The notes under the pieces: model-generated
Databases searched by the model: none
Told to the model about the DNA's origin: nothing
What the model saw: only the letters and a program-made list of their open reading frames with translations
Shown: positions 1-6,996 of the stretch, in pieces
Layout of the letters: the number at the start of each line of letters is the position of its first letter
How positions within the stretch are numbered: the first letter of the stretch is position 1
Translations under genes and position numbers: made by a program
NCBI GenBank assembly: GCA_045107005.1
Contig: JBGCFP010000032.1
Location: forward strand, 1 to 64,000
Source: JBCCMA01 sp045107005
GTDB lineage: Bacteria > Pseudomonadota > Gammaproteobacteria > Steroidobacterales > JBCCMA01
Length of the DNA: 64,000 nucleotides
Reading direction: 5' to 3'

Positions 1-4
1 AAAT

Positions 5-36
5 AAAAAACCCCGGTGGGTGTGAACCGAGCGGGG
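5..36 (-). terminator. Rho-independent terminator of the leftmost short unit
   Basis: Read on the minus strand, a CCCCG arm (36-32) pairs with CGGGG (15-11) and is followed at once by six T residues (10-5). The stem and tail closely resemble the terminator at 701-731, which has the same CCCCG/CGGG arms and T tract. Confidence 0.75.
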
Positions 37-101
37 TCTCTTTTGGAGTTTCCCTGGAAGGTTCGTGTTTCGAGCCTTCCAGGAATGCATTCTGGCAAGG
101 C

Positions 102-281
102 TTAGGTCATCGGTTCCCCACTGACAATGGCGAGCGAATTACAACGGTTGAACGCGGTATGCGCCGGTATGCCATGCATGCCAGACAGTCGCGAGCCGCC
201 GAAACCGTTGACGCTGGCATAGGAATGCCGGCGCCAGTTAGCGGCGATTGATAAACCGAGTTTTTGAATCGATGTCTTCAT
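102..281 (-). CDS. Small ORF of 59 codons in transcript A
   Basis: The ATG lies only 10 nt downstream of the TATACT -10 box, so an mRNA would have almost no leader and no Shine-Dalgarno site. The product (starting MKTSIQKLGL and ending SGEPMT) has one Cys, several Gly/Ser and no recognised domain. I do not recognise it. A leaderless small protein is possible; an sRNA with a chance ORF is equally likely. Confidence 0.25.
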   Translation of the reverse strand: MKTSIQKLGLSIAANWRRHSYASVNGFGGSRLSGMHGIPAHTAFNRCNSLAIVSGEPMT

Positions 282-291
282 AGGGGGCGGA

Positions 292-319
292 AGTATACGC
301 AAAGAAAACGATCTGTCAA
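292..319 (-). promoter_or_regulatory. Sigma70-like promoter for transcript A
   Basis: On the minus strand a perfect TTGACA (319-314) is separated by 16 bp from TATACT (297-292), which matches the -10 consensus at 5 of 6 positions. The segment after the -10 box is C-rich (tccgccccct), a discriminator type often seen at growth-rate or stringently controlled promoters. Regulation of this kind is inference. Confidence 0.7.
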
Positions 320-502
320 CCGCGAAAGTGAACAATCGTTCCGAAAATGTGAACGGGCTCCCGTTACAGGTTTTCCTTAATACGTTCGAACTGTGTTGCT
401 CGCCATGATTTTAATCTACACAGGACGGCGCCAAACGCATGAGCTGCTTCGATGAACAACCATCGTGACAATTCAATTGACCAAATTGAATATCGAAGTG
501 CG

Positions 503-530
503 TTGACTTTTTTCGCGAAGGTGATAAATT
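503..530 (+). promoter_or_regulatory. Sigma70-like promoter for transcript B
   Basis: TTGACT (503-508) is followed by a 16-bp spacer and TAAATT (525-530). The following discriminator, cctcgcccc, resembles that of the divergent promoter at 292-319, and in both cases an ATGAA follows after 9-10 nt. The parallel layout suggests related units. Confidence 0.55.
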
Positions 531-539
531 CCTCGCCCC

Positions 540-653
540 ATGAAATACGACACGACGAAAATGCGAACCAAAAGCGGCACTTTGCCGAGTGAAATTGGCG
601 CGCCTGCGCGGCGCGCGTCCTTGACCAACAACATTGCAGAAATGCAGATGTAA
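540..653 (+). CDS. Small ORF of 37 codons in transcript B
   Basis: The ATG at 540 lies 9 nt after the -10 hexamer, again implying a leaderless message. The product (starting MKYDTTKMRT and ending NNIAEMQM) is basic and polar, without signal peptide, membrane segment or known domain. It is not similar to the small ORF of transcript A at the protein level. It may be a chance ORF inside an sRNA. Confidence 0.22.
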   Translation: MKYDTTKMRTKSGTLPSEIGAPARRASLTNNIAEMQM

Positions 654-700
654 GTGTGCCCAGATTGATTGGGAAGGCTTGCACAGAGCTTCCCGAAATA

Positions 701-731
701 CCCCGGTCGGCTCTGCCACCGGGGTTTTTTT
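701..731 (+). terminator. Rho-independent terminator of transcript B
   Basis: CCCCGGT (701-707) pairs with ACCGGGG (718-724) and is followed by seven T residues. It stands about 130 bp before the PcfJ-like gene, which therefore needs its own promoter. Confidence 0.8.
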
Positions 732-859
732 ATGCCCCAAGCATCGACAACTTTGGAATCAAATTATGAATTGCTACGACATAAACCAAATACAAGAAAA
801 CCATCATCGCGATCGCCGGATACGAAGTAGATCGGGCGCAATGCAGAAAGATAAAGGCA

Positions 860-2332
860 ATGGCGAAAAAAAGAAAAAATCAGGATGAACGGAACGCGCA
901 GCAGCGCGAACGGGCGCTCACGAACCACATGTGGCGGCTGGAGTGTTTCAGCGTGCGGCAGTATTTTGACTGGTGCGAACAACGTGGTTTCAGAGCTGAC
1001 ACCCGGAAGAGCTCGCTAAATCTGCGCCAGGAACTGGCGTATTATCAGCGCCAGGATGCTGACATGCGCTTGCGCCGATCGCGGGCTGGACGCAACCCTT
1101 CCGACGCCATTCGCACTTTTTGCGAGGGCGACCTGGAACTCGATGACATCCACTCCGTTTCGCTCCGTGAGGTCTGCCACCGAATTCACCGGGCATCGCT
1201 CGCACTCAATGAACGTCGTTCTTTGCACCGCTTCGTGGCGACCATTCTCGAAATCTCGAAATTGCCCCTGCAGTCGGAGACTCAGAACCAGCAACAGCAG
1301 CACTACATCGACGCGTTGATCGGCCTTCATCGAGTTCGACGGCACTGGATTCGGGGTGTCGACCTTTGGCGCCCGCGCACGCACAACCGACATAAACTGT
1401 TTCGATCGCTCGTGCGCCACCTGCTGATGTCCTACGAGGTTCCGGAATTTCTGGATTCTGTCTGGTTCCGAACCGACAAGCGCGCCATCAAATATCAAAA
1501 GTGGTATGTGGATATCGGCAGTGGCGAAAGCGCTCGTGAGGGGCCGACTCCGGTCCCAATGACGAGAAAAATGGCACACTACTTTTTTCAGGCGCCCAGG
1601 CATTACAGTGTTGAGCAAGCCGTTCGCTTTGGCCAAATCAAGAGCTTTGGCGGCAACGTCCGGTTGTGCAATGCCGTCGTCGATTCGCGCCTGGGTAGCG
1701 GTTTCGCCAACGACGAGTTCTGGCAAAGCGTCCTGCGTTTTCTGATTCGAAGCGCGATTGTGGATATGTCGCACGTTGGGCCAATCGTCGACTTCCTTCA
1801 GCATCACAAGTTCGAGAGCGAGGAGGTGTTTCTCGAGAACGGAGAGCGCCGCGTGTTGCCGCCACCACAGCCGAATCTGTCGATGAAAAAGCGCACCCTC
1901 GACGCTCTGCTGTTGCAAGTTGAACAATGGCACCAGCGGCTGGGGAAAATGAAGGTGGATGTCGGCACGCGTTGGGCTCCCAGCGGCATCCGTCCGGCAA
2001 GTTATGTGCGCGGCAAAGATGAAAAGCGCGTCGTTTGGCGCATCCACGAGTTACTGTCGCAAAAGGAATTGATGCAGGAAGGAAAAGCGCTAAAACACTG
2101 TGTCGCCAGCTACAGCCGACAGTGCCGAAACGGCGTTTCGTCGATTTGGAGTCTGACCAGTGAGGATGCCAGCGGAAACTTGCGGCGACGCCAGACCATA
2201 GAGGTCAGTCGTCATAAACGTATCGTTCAGTGCCGCGGGCGAATGAACAAACTTCCGTCTGATCTGGAGCAAAAAATCGTGGCTCGTTGGGCGCAAGCTG
2301 AATCGTTGTCAATGAACTTGCATGGCTACTAA
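860..2332 (+). CDS. PcfJ domain-containing protein
   Basis: The 490-residue protein ends with a PcfJ-type domain. From about residue 403 it reads ELMQEGKALKHCVASYSRQC, matching the family's EG-x-x-x-x-HCV-x-x-Y signature, followed by an S-I-W-S-L strand. The family is named after PcfJ of the enterococcal conjugative plasmid pCF10, and its biochemical role is unknown. The first 400 residues are rich in Arg, His and Trp and have no recognised domain or signal peptide, so the protein is probably cytoplasmic. The ATG follows an AAAGG ribosome-binding site. No conjugation genes are nearby, so a plasmid role is not supported here. Confidence 0.7.
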   Translation: MAKKRKNQDERNAQQRERALTNHMWRLECFSVRQYFDWCEQRGFRADTRKSSLNLRQELAYYQRQDADMRLRRSRAGRNPSDAIRTFCEGDLELDDIHSVSLREVCHRIHRASLALNERRSLHRFVATILEISKLPLQSETQNQQQQHYIDALIGLHRVRRHWIRGVDLWRPRTHNRHKLFRSLVRHLLMSYEVPEFLDSVWFRTDKRAIKYQKWYVDIGSGESAREGPTPVPMTRKMAHYFFQAPRHYSVEQAVRFGQIKSFGGNVRLCNAVVDSRLGSGFANDEFWQSVLRFLIRSAIVDMSHVGPIVDFLQHHKFESEEVFLENGERRVLPPPQPNLSMKKRTLDALLLQVEQWHQRLGKMKVDVGTRWAPSGIRPASYVRGKDEKRVVWRIHELLSQKELMQEGKALKHCVASYSRQCRNGVSSIWSLTSEDASGNLRRRQTIEVSRHKRIVQCRGRMNKLPSDLEQKIVARWAQAESLSMNLHGY

Positions 2333-2523
2333 GCGATAAATCACACAAAAGCCCGGTGCTATTCCCGGTTTGGTTCTTTGTGATCCCAATGGTTTACTCC
2401 TCAACGCGTCGGCATACGATTTCTTTGTTGATGGGCTCCAGGCTCTTCGCAACCGGGATTGTCGCTGCGATAGCGTCGTCTGCATCCACGGTGCACACGT
2501 TGGCTCTGTGCAAATCACACGGG

Positions 2524-3444
2524 TCAACGGCGTTCCCGCCCCTGCAATCCGACACAGCTGTTGGGCAACCCGCTCGGCCCCGGCGGCTCGAAAAACACAG
2601 ACCGCATGATGCCCAGATCGGCAACGTTCACGGTACCGCTGTTGTCGAAATCGGCGTCAGGGTTATTCGAGAAGAAGAGTGACCGCAAGATCCCCAGATC
2701 GACCACGTTGACGATGCAGTCGCCATTCAAATCCGGGTCGCATCGATTGCCAATGCCGTCACCATCCGAATCGATTTGTGCCTCATTGGCGATTAGTGTG
2801 CAGTTGTCGAGATCATCGGCAATGCCGTCGCCATCGGTGTCCTGAGCGGTGAGATTTAGAGTCAGCGAATAATTGTCGTACCCAACGTTAATACTGCCGC
2901 CGCTGGAATTGCGAGTCTCGAAGCCGAAAGTAATTGGCGCACCTGATGTGCTCAGGTCCAGCATCCCCTCCCCGATGCGCGTTTCAAAATCGTCGGGCGT
3001 CAGGCCAGAGACGGAGAACGTCTGCCAGTCAAAATTGGCGCTGCCGGTGATCGTATTGGCAGCCACGAAAAGGTTACCGTCTTGCTGCGCCACAACCGCG
3101 CCAACGCCATGACCTTCGCCAAACGCAAAGATATTGCGAAAATCCAGTGAGATGTCCAGAGAATCAACGGCTCCTTCGCTCGGGTTGTAGACGAAGTCGG
3201 CGTTGAGGTGTGCGGTGAACGTATCGGCGTTCGTGGTGGTCGTCACGCTCAGGAAGCGGTCGGGGTTACCACCGGTAATCTGCTGATTAGAAGTCTGACC
3301 ACCGCTTTGGCCACCAGACGTTGCGGTCGACCAAGGCGGCAGATTGAACTCACCCTCATTGAATTCCACGGTGGTAGCGTTTGCGGTAGGCCCCAAGCAA
3401 AAAAGGGCAATGTAAGCGGCGAGTGCGGGTCTTGTCAGTGGCAT
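2524..3444 (-). CDS. Secreted protein with TSP3-type calcium repeats and a dockerin-like C-terminus
   Basis: The start at 3444 is chosen because GGAG precedes it by 8 nt and the product (306 aa) then begins with a signal peptide ending near TANATT. Residues 25-200 form a beta-rich, Gly/Ser/Thr-rich domain I cannot name; its DNYSLTLN end recalls extracellular jelly-roll domains. Residues 202-235 hold thrombospondin type 3-like DTDGDGIADD and DSDGDGIGN loops. Residues 236-290 carry two EF-hand-like segments with VNVVDLGILRS and VNVADLGIMRS, the duplicated layout of a type I dockerin. The metalloprotease at 6993-9227 has a near-identical tail. Calcium binding and surface assembly are inferred. 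Confidence 0.65.
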   Translation of the reverse strand: MPLTRPALAAYIALFCLGPTANATTVEFNEGEFNLPPWSTATSGGQSGGQTSNQQITGGNPDRFLSVTTTTNADTFTAHLNADFVYNPSEGAVDSLDISLDFRNIFAFGEGHGVGAVVAQQDGNLFVAANTITGSANFDWQTFSVSGLTPDDFETRIGEGMLDLSTSGAPITFGFETRNSSGGSINVGYDNYSLTLNLTAQDTDGDGIADDLDNCTLIANEAQIDSDGDGIGNRCDPDLNGDCIVNVVDLGILRSLFFSNNPDADFDNSGTVNVADLGIMRSVFFEPPGPSGLPNSCVGLQGRERR

Positions 3445-3646
3445 CTGATGCTCCAGTTTTTTCCTCGACGATCGGTGCGTGTGCCAATCATGTCTTAAGT
3501 GTAGCTGGTCATCCTGGGTTCTACCTGTTCGGGAATCGAAGTAGAGACGAAGGTGGTCAATCGCTCGCCGCGGTTTTCCGGCCTGGTTGAGAAAAGACGA
3601 ACGCTTGTCAGTCTTTGTATTGGGCGGGTTGCCGGTCCAAGGTCTA

Positions 3647-4120
3647 CTACGCCTCGAGGCTAACAAGTCCCAGCGCCTCAAGCGCCATAAGGACCGGTAC
3701 TGCGAGCACAAAAAAAAGCACAAGCGTTAGGCATCCAATGCCAAATACCCGCCAGTTGGAGTAGCGTCGGTAGTCGTCACTGGCGTTGATTTGCTGTTTG
3801 CTGAGCTGAGTTTCGTTAGCGATACCGTGAGCAACCATACTGTAGACCAGGGGCACGACTATGCTCGGAAAGCTCGACGGCAAAAGCATCAGCAGGAGCA
3901 TAAGGCCCACCAAAAAAATAATGCCCAGTGTTCGGGTCCGGCTCGCAAGCGTTGCGTTACCCAGCGACTCGTAGTTGGTGTGGAGTAAATACACTGTTGC
4001 CAGCGGTCCGCCCCAAAACGATCCAGCGGCAATTTGACCGGGTGTGTAGACCGTCGTTGGGGTCCGATTGGCTCGCTCGGTAAGCTCCGCTTGTGGAGAC
4101 TCGTAAGGGTTGTCGTTCAT
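3647..4120 (-). CDS. Hypothetical integral membrane protein with NPYESP N-terminus
   Basis: The 157-residue protein starts MNDNPYESPQ, a short motif seen at the N-terminus of many uncharacterised bacterial membrane proteins. Hydrophobic segments lie near residues 28-48, 65-95 (IIFLVGLMLLLMLLP and beyond) and 128-150, so three or four membrane spans are expected. AAGAG lies just upstream of the ATG. It is 202 bp upstream of and co-oriented with the dockerin-tailed gene. Function unknown. Confidence 0.6.
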   Translation of the reverse strand: MNDNPYESPQAELTERANRTPTTVYTPGQIAAGSFWGGPLATVYLLHTNYESLGNATLASRTRTLGIIFLVGLMLLLMLLPSSFPSIVVPLVYSMVAHGIANETQLSKQQINASDDYRRYSNWRVFGIGCLTLVLFFVLAVPVLMALEALGLVSLEA

Positions 4121-4214
4121 GGCTCTTGCTTATCGCTTGATCTGGATCTTGTCCGGAAGCAGTGATCATTCAAGTGCTTAGTCTAGCAAGCATTCCATCG
4201 GAACCCACTTTCGG

Positions 4215-4358
4215 GTGCGGATCGGCAAATTGCTGGTGATCGTTGTCAAAGTAGCAGCAATTGGCATCGGCGGCCTCGTCGCCAAGCGCAGCGCGCTCCA
4301 GAATGCCGGCGCCGGTATTTCCATGTACGCCATCTGGAGTGTCAGCCAAAACCTTTGA
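4215..4358 (+). CDS. Possible 47-residue hydrophobic peptide or gene remnant
   Basis: From a GTG at 4215 the frame reads a basic start followed by a membrane-like stretch (KLLVIVVKVAAIGIGG) and ends at a TGA at 4358. No clear ribosome-binding site is seen, and it sits beside a LysR remnant, so it may be the tail of a decayed gene. The stretch 4121-4661 contains this frame, the LysR remnant and nothing else I can support. Confidence 0.2.
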   Translation: MRIGKLLVIVVKVAAIGIGGLVAKRSALQNAGAGISMYAIWSVSQNL

Positions 4359-4445
4359 GATGGCTCGCTGGTGCGAGTGCTGTCCCGACTATTAGATGGA
4401 TGATCAATCGGCAATCTGGCTGGTCCTCCAAATTCCAATGTGCTT

Positions 4446-4571
4446 ATGGCAAAGGTACGCGTGTTTATCGATTTCCTGATCGAGAAGATTGGTGAATCCC
4501 CGTTTGGGAGCCCTGCGCCCGTCGCGACGAAGATTGAAACACCCCGTGAGCAAATTGTGATAAGTCCGTGA
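4446..4571 (+). pseudogene. Remnant of a LysR-family regulator C-terminus
   Basis: The frame encodes AKVRVFIDFLIEKIG, the closing helix typical of LysR-type regulators, followed by about 25 variable residues and a TGA at 4571. Nothing upstream in this frame resembles the helix-turn-helix or effector domain, and a stop codon lies 51 bp before the ATG at 4446. I read it as the 3' stub of a lost regulator gene. Confidence 0.45.
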
Positions 4572-4661
4572 CGCCGCGGTGAATCGCGGCCTCTACTCTG
4601 TGTCCCACGCTTGAGAGCACAGCCTCCAGGCACACCATATTTTCCACCAGGGGACTTTCAA

Positions 4662-5345
4662 ATGTTTTCACTCAAGAACACGCTCGGCGCGCTGACGCTC
4701 GTCGCCATCGCCGCGCCAGCGGTCGCTCAGACCGGTCAGATCGCTCAGCCGTTGCGCAGCACCGGCACGTTTGAAGTGACGGTCACCAACGCCAGCAAAT
4801 TGCGCTTTACGCCGGTACTGGTTGCAACGCACAACGCCAACATTGGCTTCTTCAACGTGGGCAGTCCTGCCAGTGACCAATTGGCGTTGCTGGCCGAGGG
4901 TGGCGCTGTTGGTCCGCTCGCCGGCGTGTTGGAAGGTTCGGACGATGTCGCCGACGTCCAGTCGACTCAGGGCTTGCTTGAGCCAGGTCAATCGGTGACG
5001 GTCCAAATCGAAGCCGATCGCACGTCGCGTCGCCTTAGCCTTGCGGCCATGTTGCTGCCAACCAACGATACGTTTGTGGCACTCAACAGCATCGTGCTGC
5101 CAAACGCCATCTCGCAGGTCACGCGCGTCGTTGCGCTGGGCTACGATGCGGGCAGCGAACCGAACGACGAACTGTGCGCAAACATTCCAGGTCCACCTTG
5201 CGGTGGTGAAGGCGACACGCCGGATGCTGGTGGTGAAGGCTACGTTTCGATTAGCGCCGGTATTCAGGGCGTTGGTGATGTTTCGCCGGCCGCTTACGAC
5301 TGGCGCAATCCAGTCGCGATCGTAACGATCACGCGCGTTCAGTAA
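4662..5345 (+). CDS. Exported spondin-domain protein
   Basis: The ATG at 4662 follows AGGGGAC and gives a 227-residue protein with a signal peptide (to about APAVAQ, residue 20). The body matches the Spondin_N fold as found in bacteria: FEVTVTNASKLRFTPVLVAT, HNANIGFFNVG, then LAEGGAVGPL, and an acidic segment DDVADVQ before a beta-rich C-terminus. Bacterial members are small exported proteins of unknown role. A C-terminal loop holds a CGGEGD stretch and two Cys. A terminator follows at 5397-5432, so it is monocistronic. Confidence 0.7.
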   Translation: MFSLKNTLGALTLVAIAAPAVAQTGQIAQPLRSTGTFEVTVTNASKLRFTPVLVATHNANIGFFNVGSPASDQLALLAEGGAVGPLAGVLEGSDDVADVQSTQGLLEPGQSVTVQIEADRTSRRLSLAAMLLPTNDTFVALNSIVLPNAISQVTRVVALGYDAGSEPNDELCANIPGPPCGGEGDTPDAGGEGYVSISAGIQGVGDVSPAAYDWRNPVAIVTITRVQ

Positions 5346-5396
5346 GAGCCGAAAATTCGCCGAGGCTTGCTAGGACGCCTCTGTCGAATCCAGACC

Positions 5397-5432
5397 AAAG
5401 CCGATCCGGGGCGCTCTCCGGGTCGGCTTTTT
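5397..5432 (+). terminator. Rho-independent terminator after the spondin-domain gene
   Basis: AAGCCGATCCGG pairs with CCGGGTCGGCTT across the loop ggcgctct, and a run of five T residues ends the structure. Confidence 0.75.
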
Positions 5433-5493
5433 CGTGCGCGGCCAAAAGGGCGACGGCAAGATCGTCTTGGGACATGTGAGGGTTGGCGGTCTG

Positions 5494-5925
5494 CTAGAAA
5501 ATGCCGTCGCCATTGGCATCCAGCCGAACGCGCACACCAGTGTCGTCGTATTCTCGTCGTTCGATACCGTCAGCAATACCATCACCGTCGATGTCGGTCA
5601 CGATGGTCAGCGGCCGACCGTCACGATCGCGGCGAATAGAAACACGGTAGTCGGTAATGCCGTCGGCATCGACGTCGTTCTCGTAGCCAACACTGCGCCC
5701 GTTTGCGTCAACCAAAATGACGTTGATCCGGTCGGCGATGCCGTCGCCATTGATGTCGGCCGCGTGGCGCACCGTGGTGACTTCGCCGACTTGTGCGTCG
5801 AACCCGGTCTGGGCCGAAGCGGCGTTGGTCAGTAGAATCGCGAGCAGCAACAAGCCGCTCAGGCAACCCTGTTGCCTGGGAAAAAGTAGACGAGCGATCG
5901 GAATTCTCCAGAAATAACAGCACAC
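5494..5925 (-). CDS. Secreted protein with DxDGDG calcium-binding repeats
   Basis: This protein has up to 143 residues, with a hydrophobic export segment (GLLLLAILLTNAASA) around residues 24-38. The remaining ~100 residues hold EF-hand-like loops in succession: DINGDGIADR, DVDADGITDY, DIDGDGIADG and a terminal DANGDGIF. Such loops bind calcium in TSP3 and dockerin proteins. The start is uncertain: the first ATG (5925) lacks a good ribosome-binding site and leaves residues before the signal peptide, while a GGAG lies a few codons later. It ends abruptly at the last loop, so it may be only a calcium-binding module or a shortened protein. Confidence 0.5.
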   Translation of the reverse strand: MCCYFWRIPIARLLFPRQQGCLSGLLLLAILLTNAASAQTGFDAQVGEVTTVRHAADINGDGIADRINVILVDANGRSVGYENDVDADGITDYRVSIRRDRDGRPLTIVTDIDGDGIADGIERREYDDTGVRVRLDANGDGIF

Positions 5926-6138
5926 GTGATGGCAGTGTTTGTGCCATCGGACTATTGCCCTTGTGCAGCCATGCTCAGGACCACAATGATGCTAGTGGCT
6001 GAGCGCGCAAGTATCCGAGACGAAACTCACACAAAAATGTTGAACATAAATCGGTCGCTGGCGGCGTGAGGGAATCGGCCAGCTTATGTCGCTTTAACAC
6101 ATGCAACGTCTGCAACACGAGTTCGTAGGGAGCATCCA

Positions 6139-6996
6139 ATGAGTATTCAAGATATCGGCAGGTTCGTAACACCTGGCGTACACAAAATAGCGGTTGTCAC
6201 CGCATTTTTCCTTGCTGTTACCGGCCTGCTTTGCAGCCAATCCAGTCACGCCACGACCATCGTGCCGTTAGATTTGAATCAGGTTGTCGAGCAATCCGAT
6301 TTGATTTTTGAAGGCAAGGTCATTGATCTGCAAATCGAAGCGACCGGGGTGGACATCAAGTCCAGCAAAGCCAAGGCGCACGTCGCACCTGCACTGCCCG
6401 CACAGAAAGACACGTCGGACGACGAAAACAGCGTCGCCCGGCCACCGTACGCCGATGCCCAAGCGCCCGTTGGCCTGGGCGTGGAAGGCGGGCGCATGCT
6501 GTTTACACGCGTAACCATGTTGGTCGATCGCGACATTGGCGGCGGTTTGTCCGCATCCACCGTGACGTTCAAAGTCGCCGGTGGCGTAGAAGGTGACACG
6601 GAAGTATCGGTCGCCGGTATGCCCCGTTTCGAACTCGACCAGCGCTATGTCGTTTTTCTGCGTGATGACTACACGCGCGGCGCTGTCCCGATCGTTGGTG
6701 TCAATCAGGGCTTCTTCAAAGTGGTCTCCGACGAGAACGGCATGGAGCAACTGCTGACACACGGCGGCGACCTCGTGATCGGAATCGAGAACGACGAACT
6801 GGTTGTGCGTCACAACCCGCATGCGCATAGCCGCATCGCCGAGCAGCCCGAACCGGCGCCGGTGCCAAGTGCTGGCAGCAACGTTCAGGTAGAGGCGAGC
6901 CCGCAAGTGGCGCGCTACTTCAGTTCCACGGAACCGCCCATGGCCATCGCCGAATTCGCGCGATCGATCCGTGCGGTTAAGGAGGCTCAGAAATGA
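6139..6996 (+). CDS. Exported protein paired with the downstream metalloprotease
   Basis: AGGGAG lies upstream of the ATG. A signal peptide occupies residues 1-38 (FFLAVTGLLCSQSSHA). The mature protein begins TTIVPLDLNQVVEQSDLIFEG and later has TVTFKVAGGVEGDTEVSVAG and RYVVFLRDD, a pattern I associate with uncharacterised exported proteins often encoded before matrixin-like peptidases. A Pro/Ala/Glu-rich linker precedes the C-terminus. Its stop overlaps the start of the metalloprotease by 4 nt (ATGA), so the two are translationally coupled. A role in folding, inhibition or presentation of the protease is inference only. Confidence 0.55.
   Translation: MSIQDIGRFVTPGVHKIAVVTAFFLAVTGLLCSQSSHATTIVPLDLNQVVEQSDLIFEGKVIDLQIEATGVDIKSSKAKAHVAPALPAQKDTSDDENSVARPPYADAQAPVGLGVEGGRMLFTRVTMLVDRDIGGGLSASTVTFKVAGGVEGDTEVSVAGMPRFELDQRYVVFLRDDYTRGAVPIVGVNQGFFKVVSDENGMEQLLTHGGDLVIGIENDELVVRHNPHAHSRIAEQPEPAPVPSAGSNVQVEASPQVARYFSSTEPPMAIAEFARSIRAVKEAQK

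Larger units (their letters stand above)
5..285 (-). ncRNA. Predicted short transcript A, possible sRNA or leaderless small mRNA
   Basis: A strong promoter (292-319) and a terminator (5-36) bound a transcript of about 280 nt. The distal part folds into a second hairpin, with CCTGGAAGG (83-75) pairing with CCTTCCAGG (61-53). It does not resemble 6S, SRP, tmRNA or RNase P RNA by eye. A 59-codon ORF lies inside it, so it may be a non-coding RNA or a small mRNA. The start is inferred from the -10 position, not observed. Confidence 0.45.
537..731 (+). ncRNA. Predicted short transcript B, paralogous in layout to transcript A
   Basis: The unit is bounded by the promoter at 503-530 and the terminator at 701-731, giving about 195 nt. 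Before the terminator it carries a hairpin, GGGAAG (671-676) with CTTCCC (689-694), matching the hairpin-terminator order of transcript A. A 37-codon ORF occupies its 5' half. It is not a recognised RNA family. Confidence 0.4.

Noticed and set aside
364..740. Minus-strand frames of 106 and 109 codons
   Set aside because: They run antisense through the promoter, hairpin and terminator of transcript B and have no ribosome-binding site.
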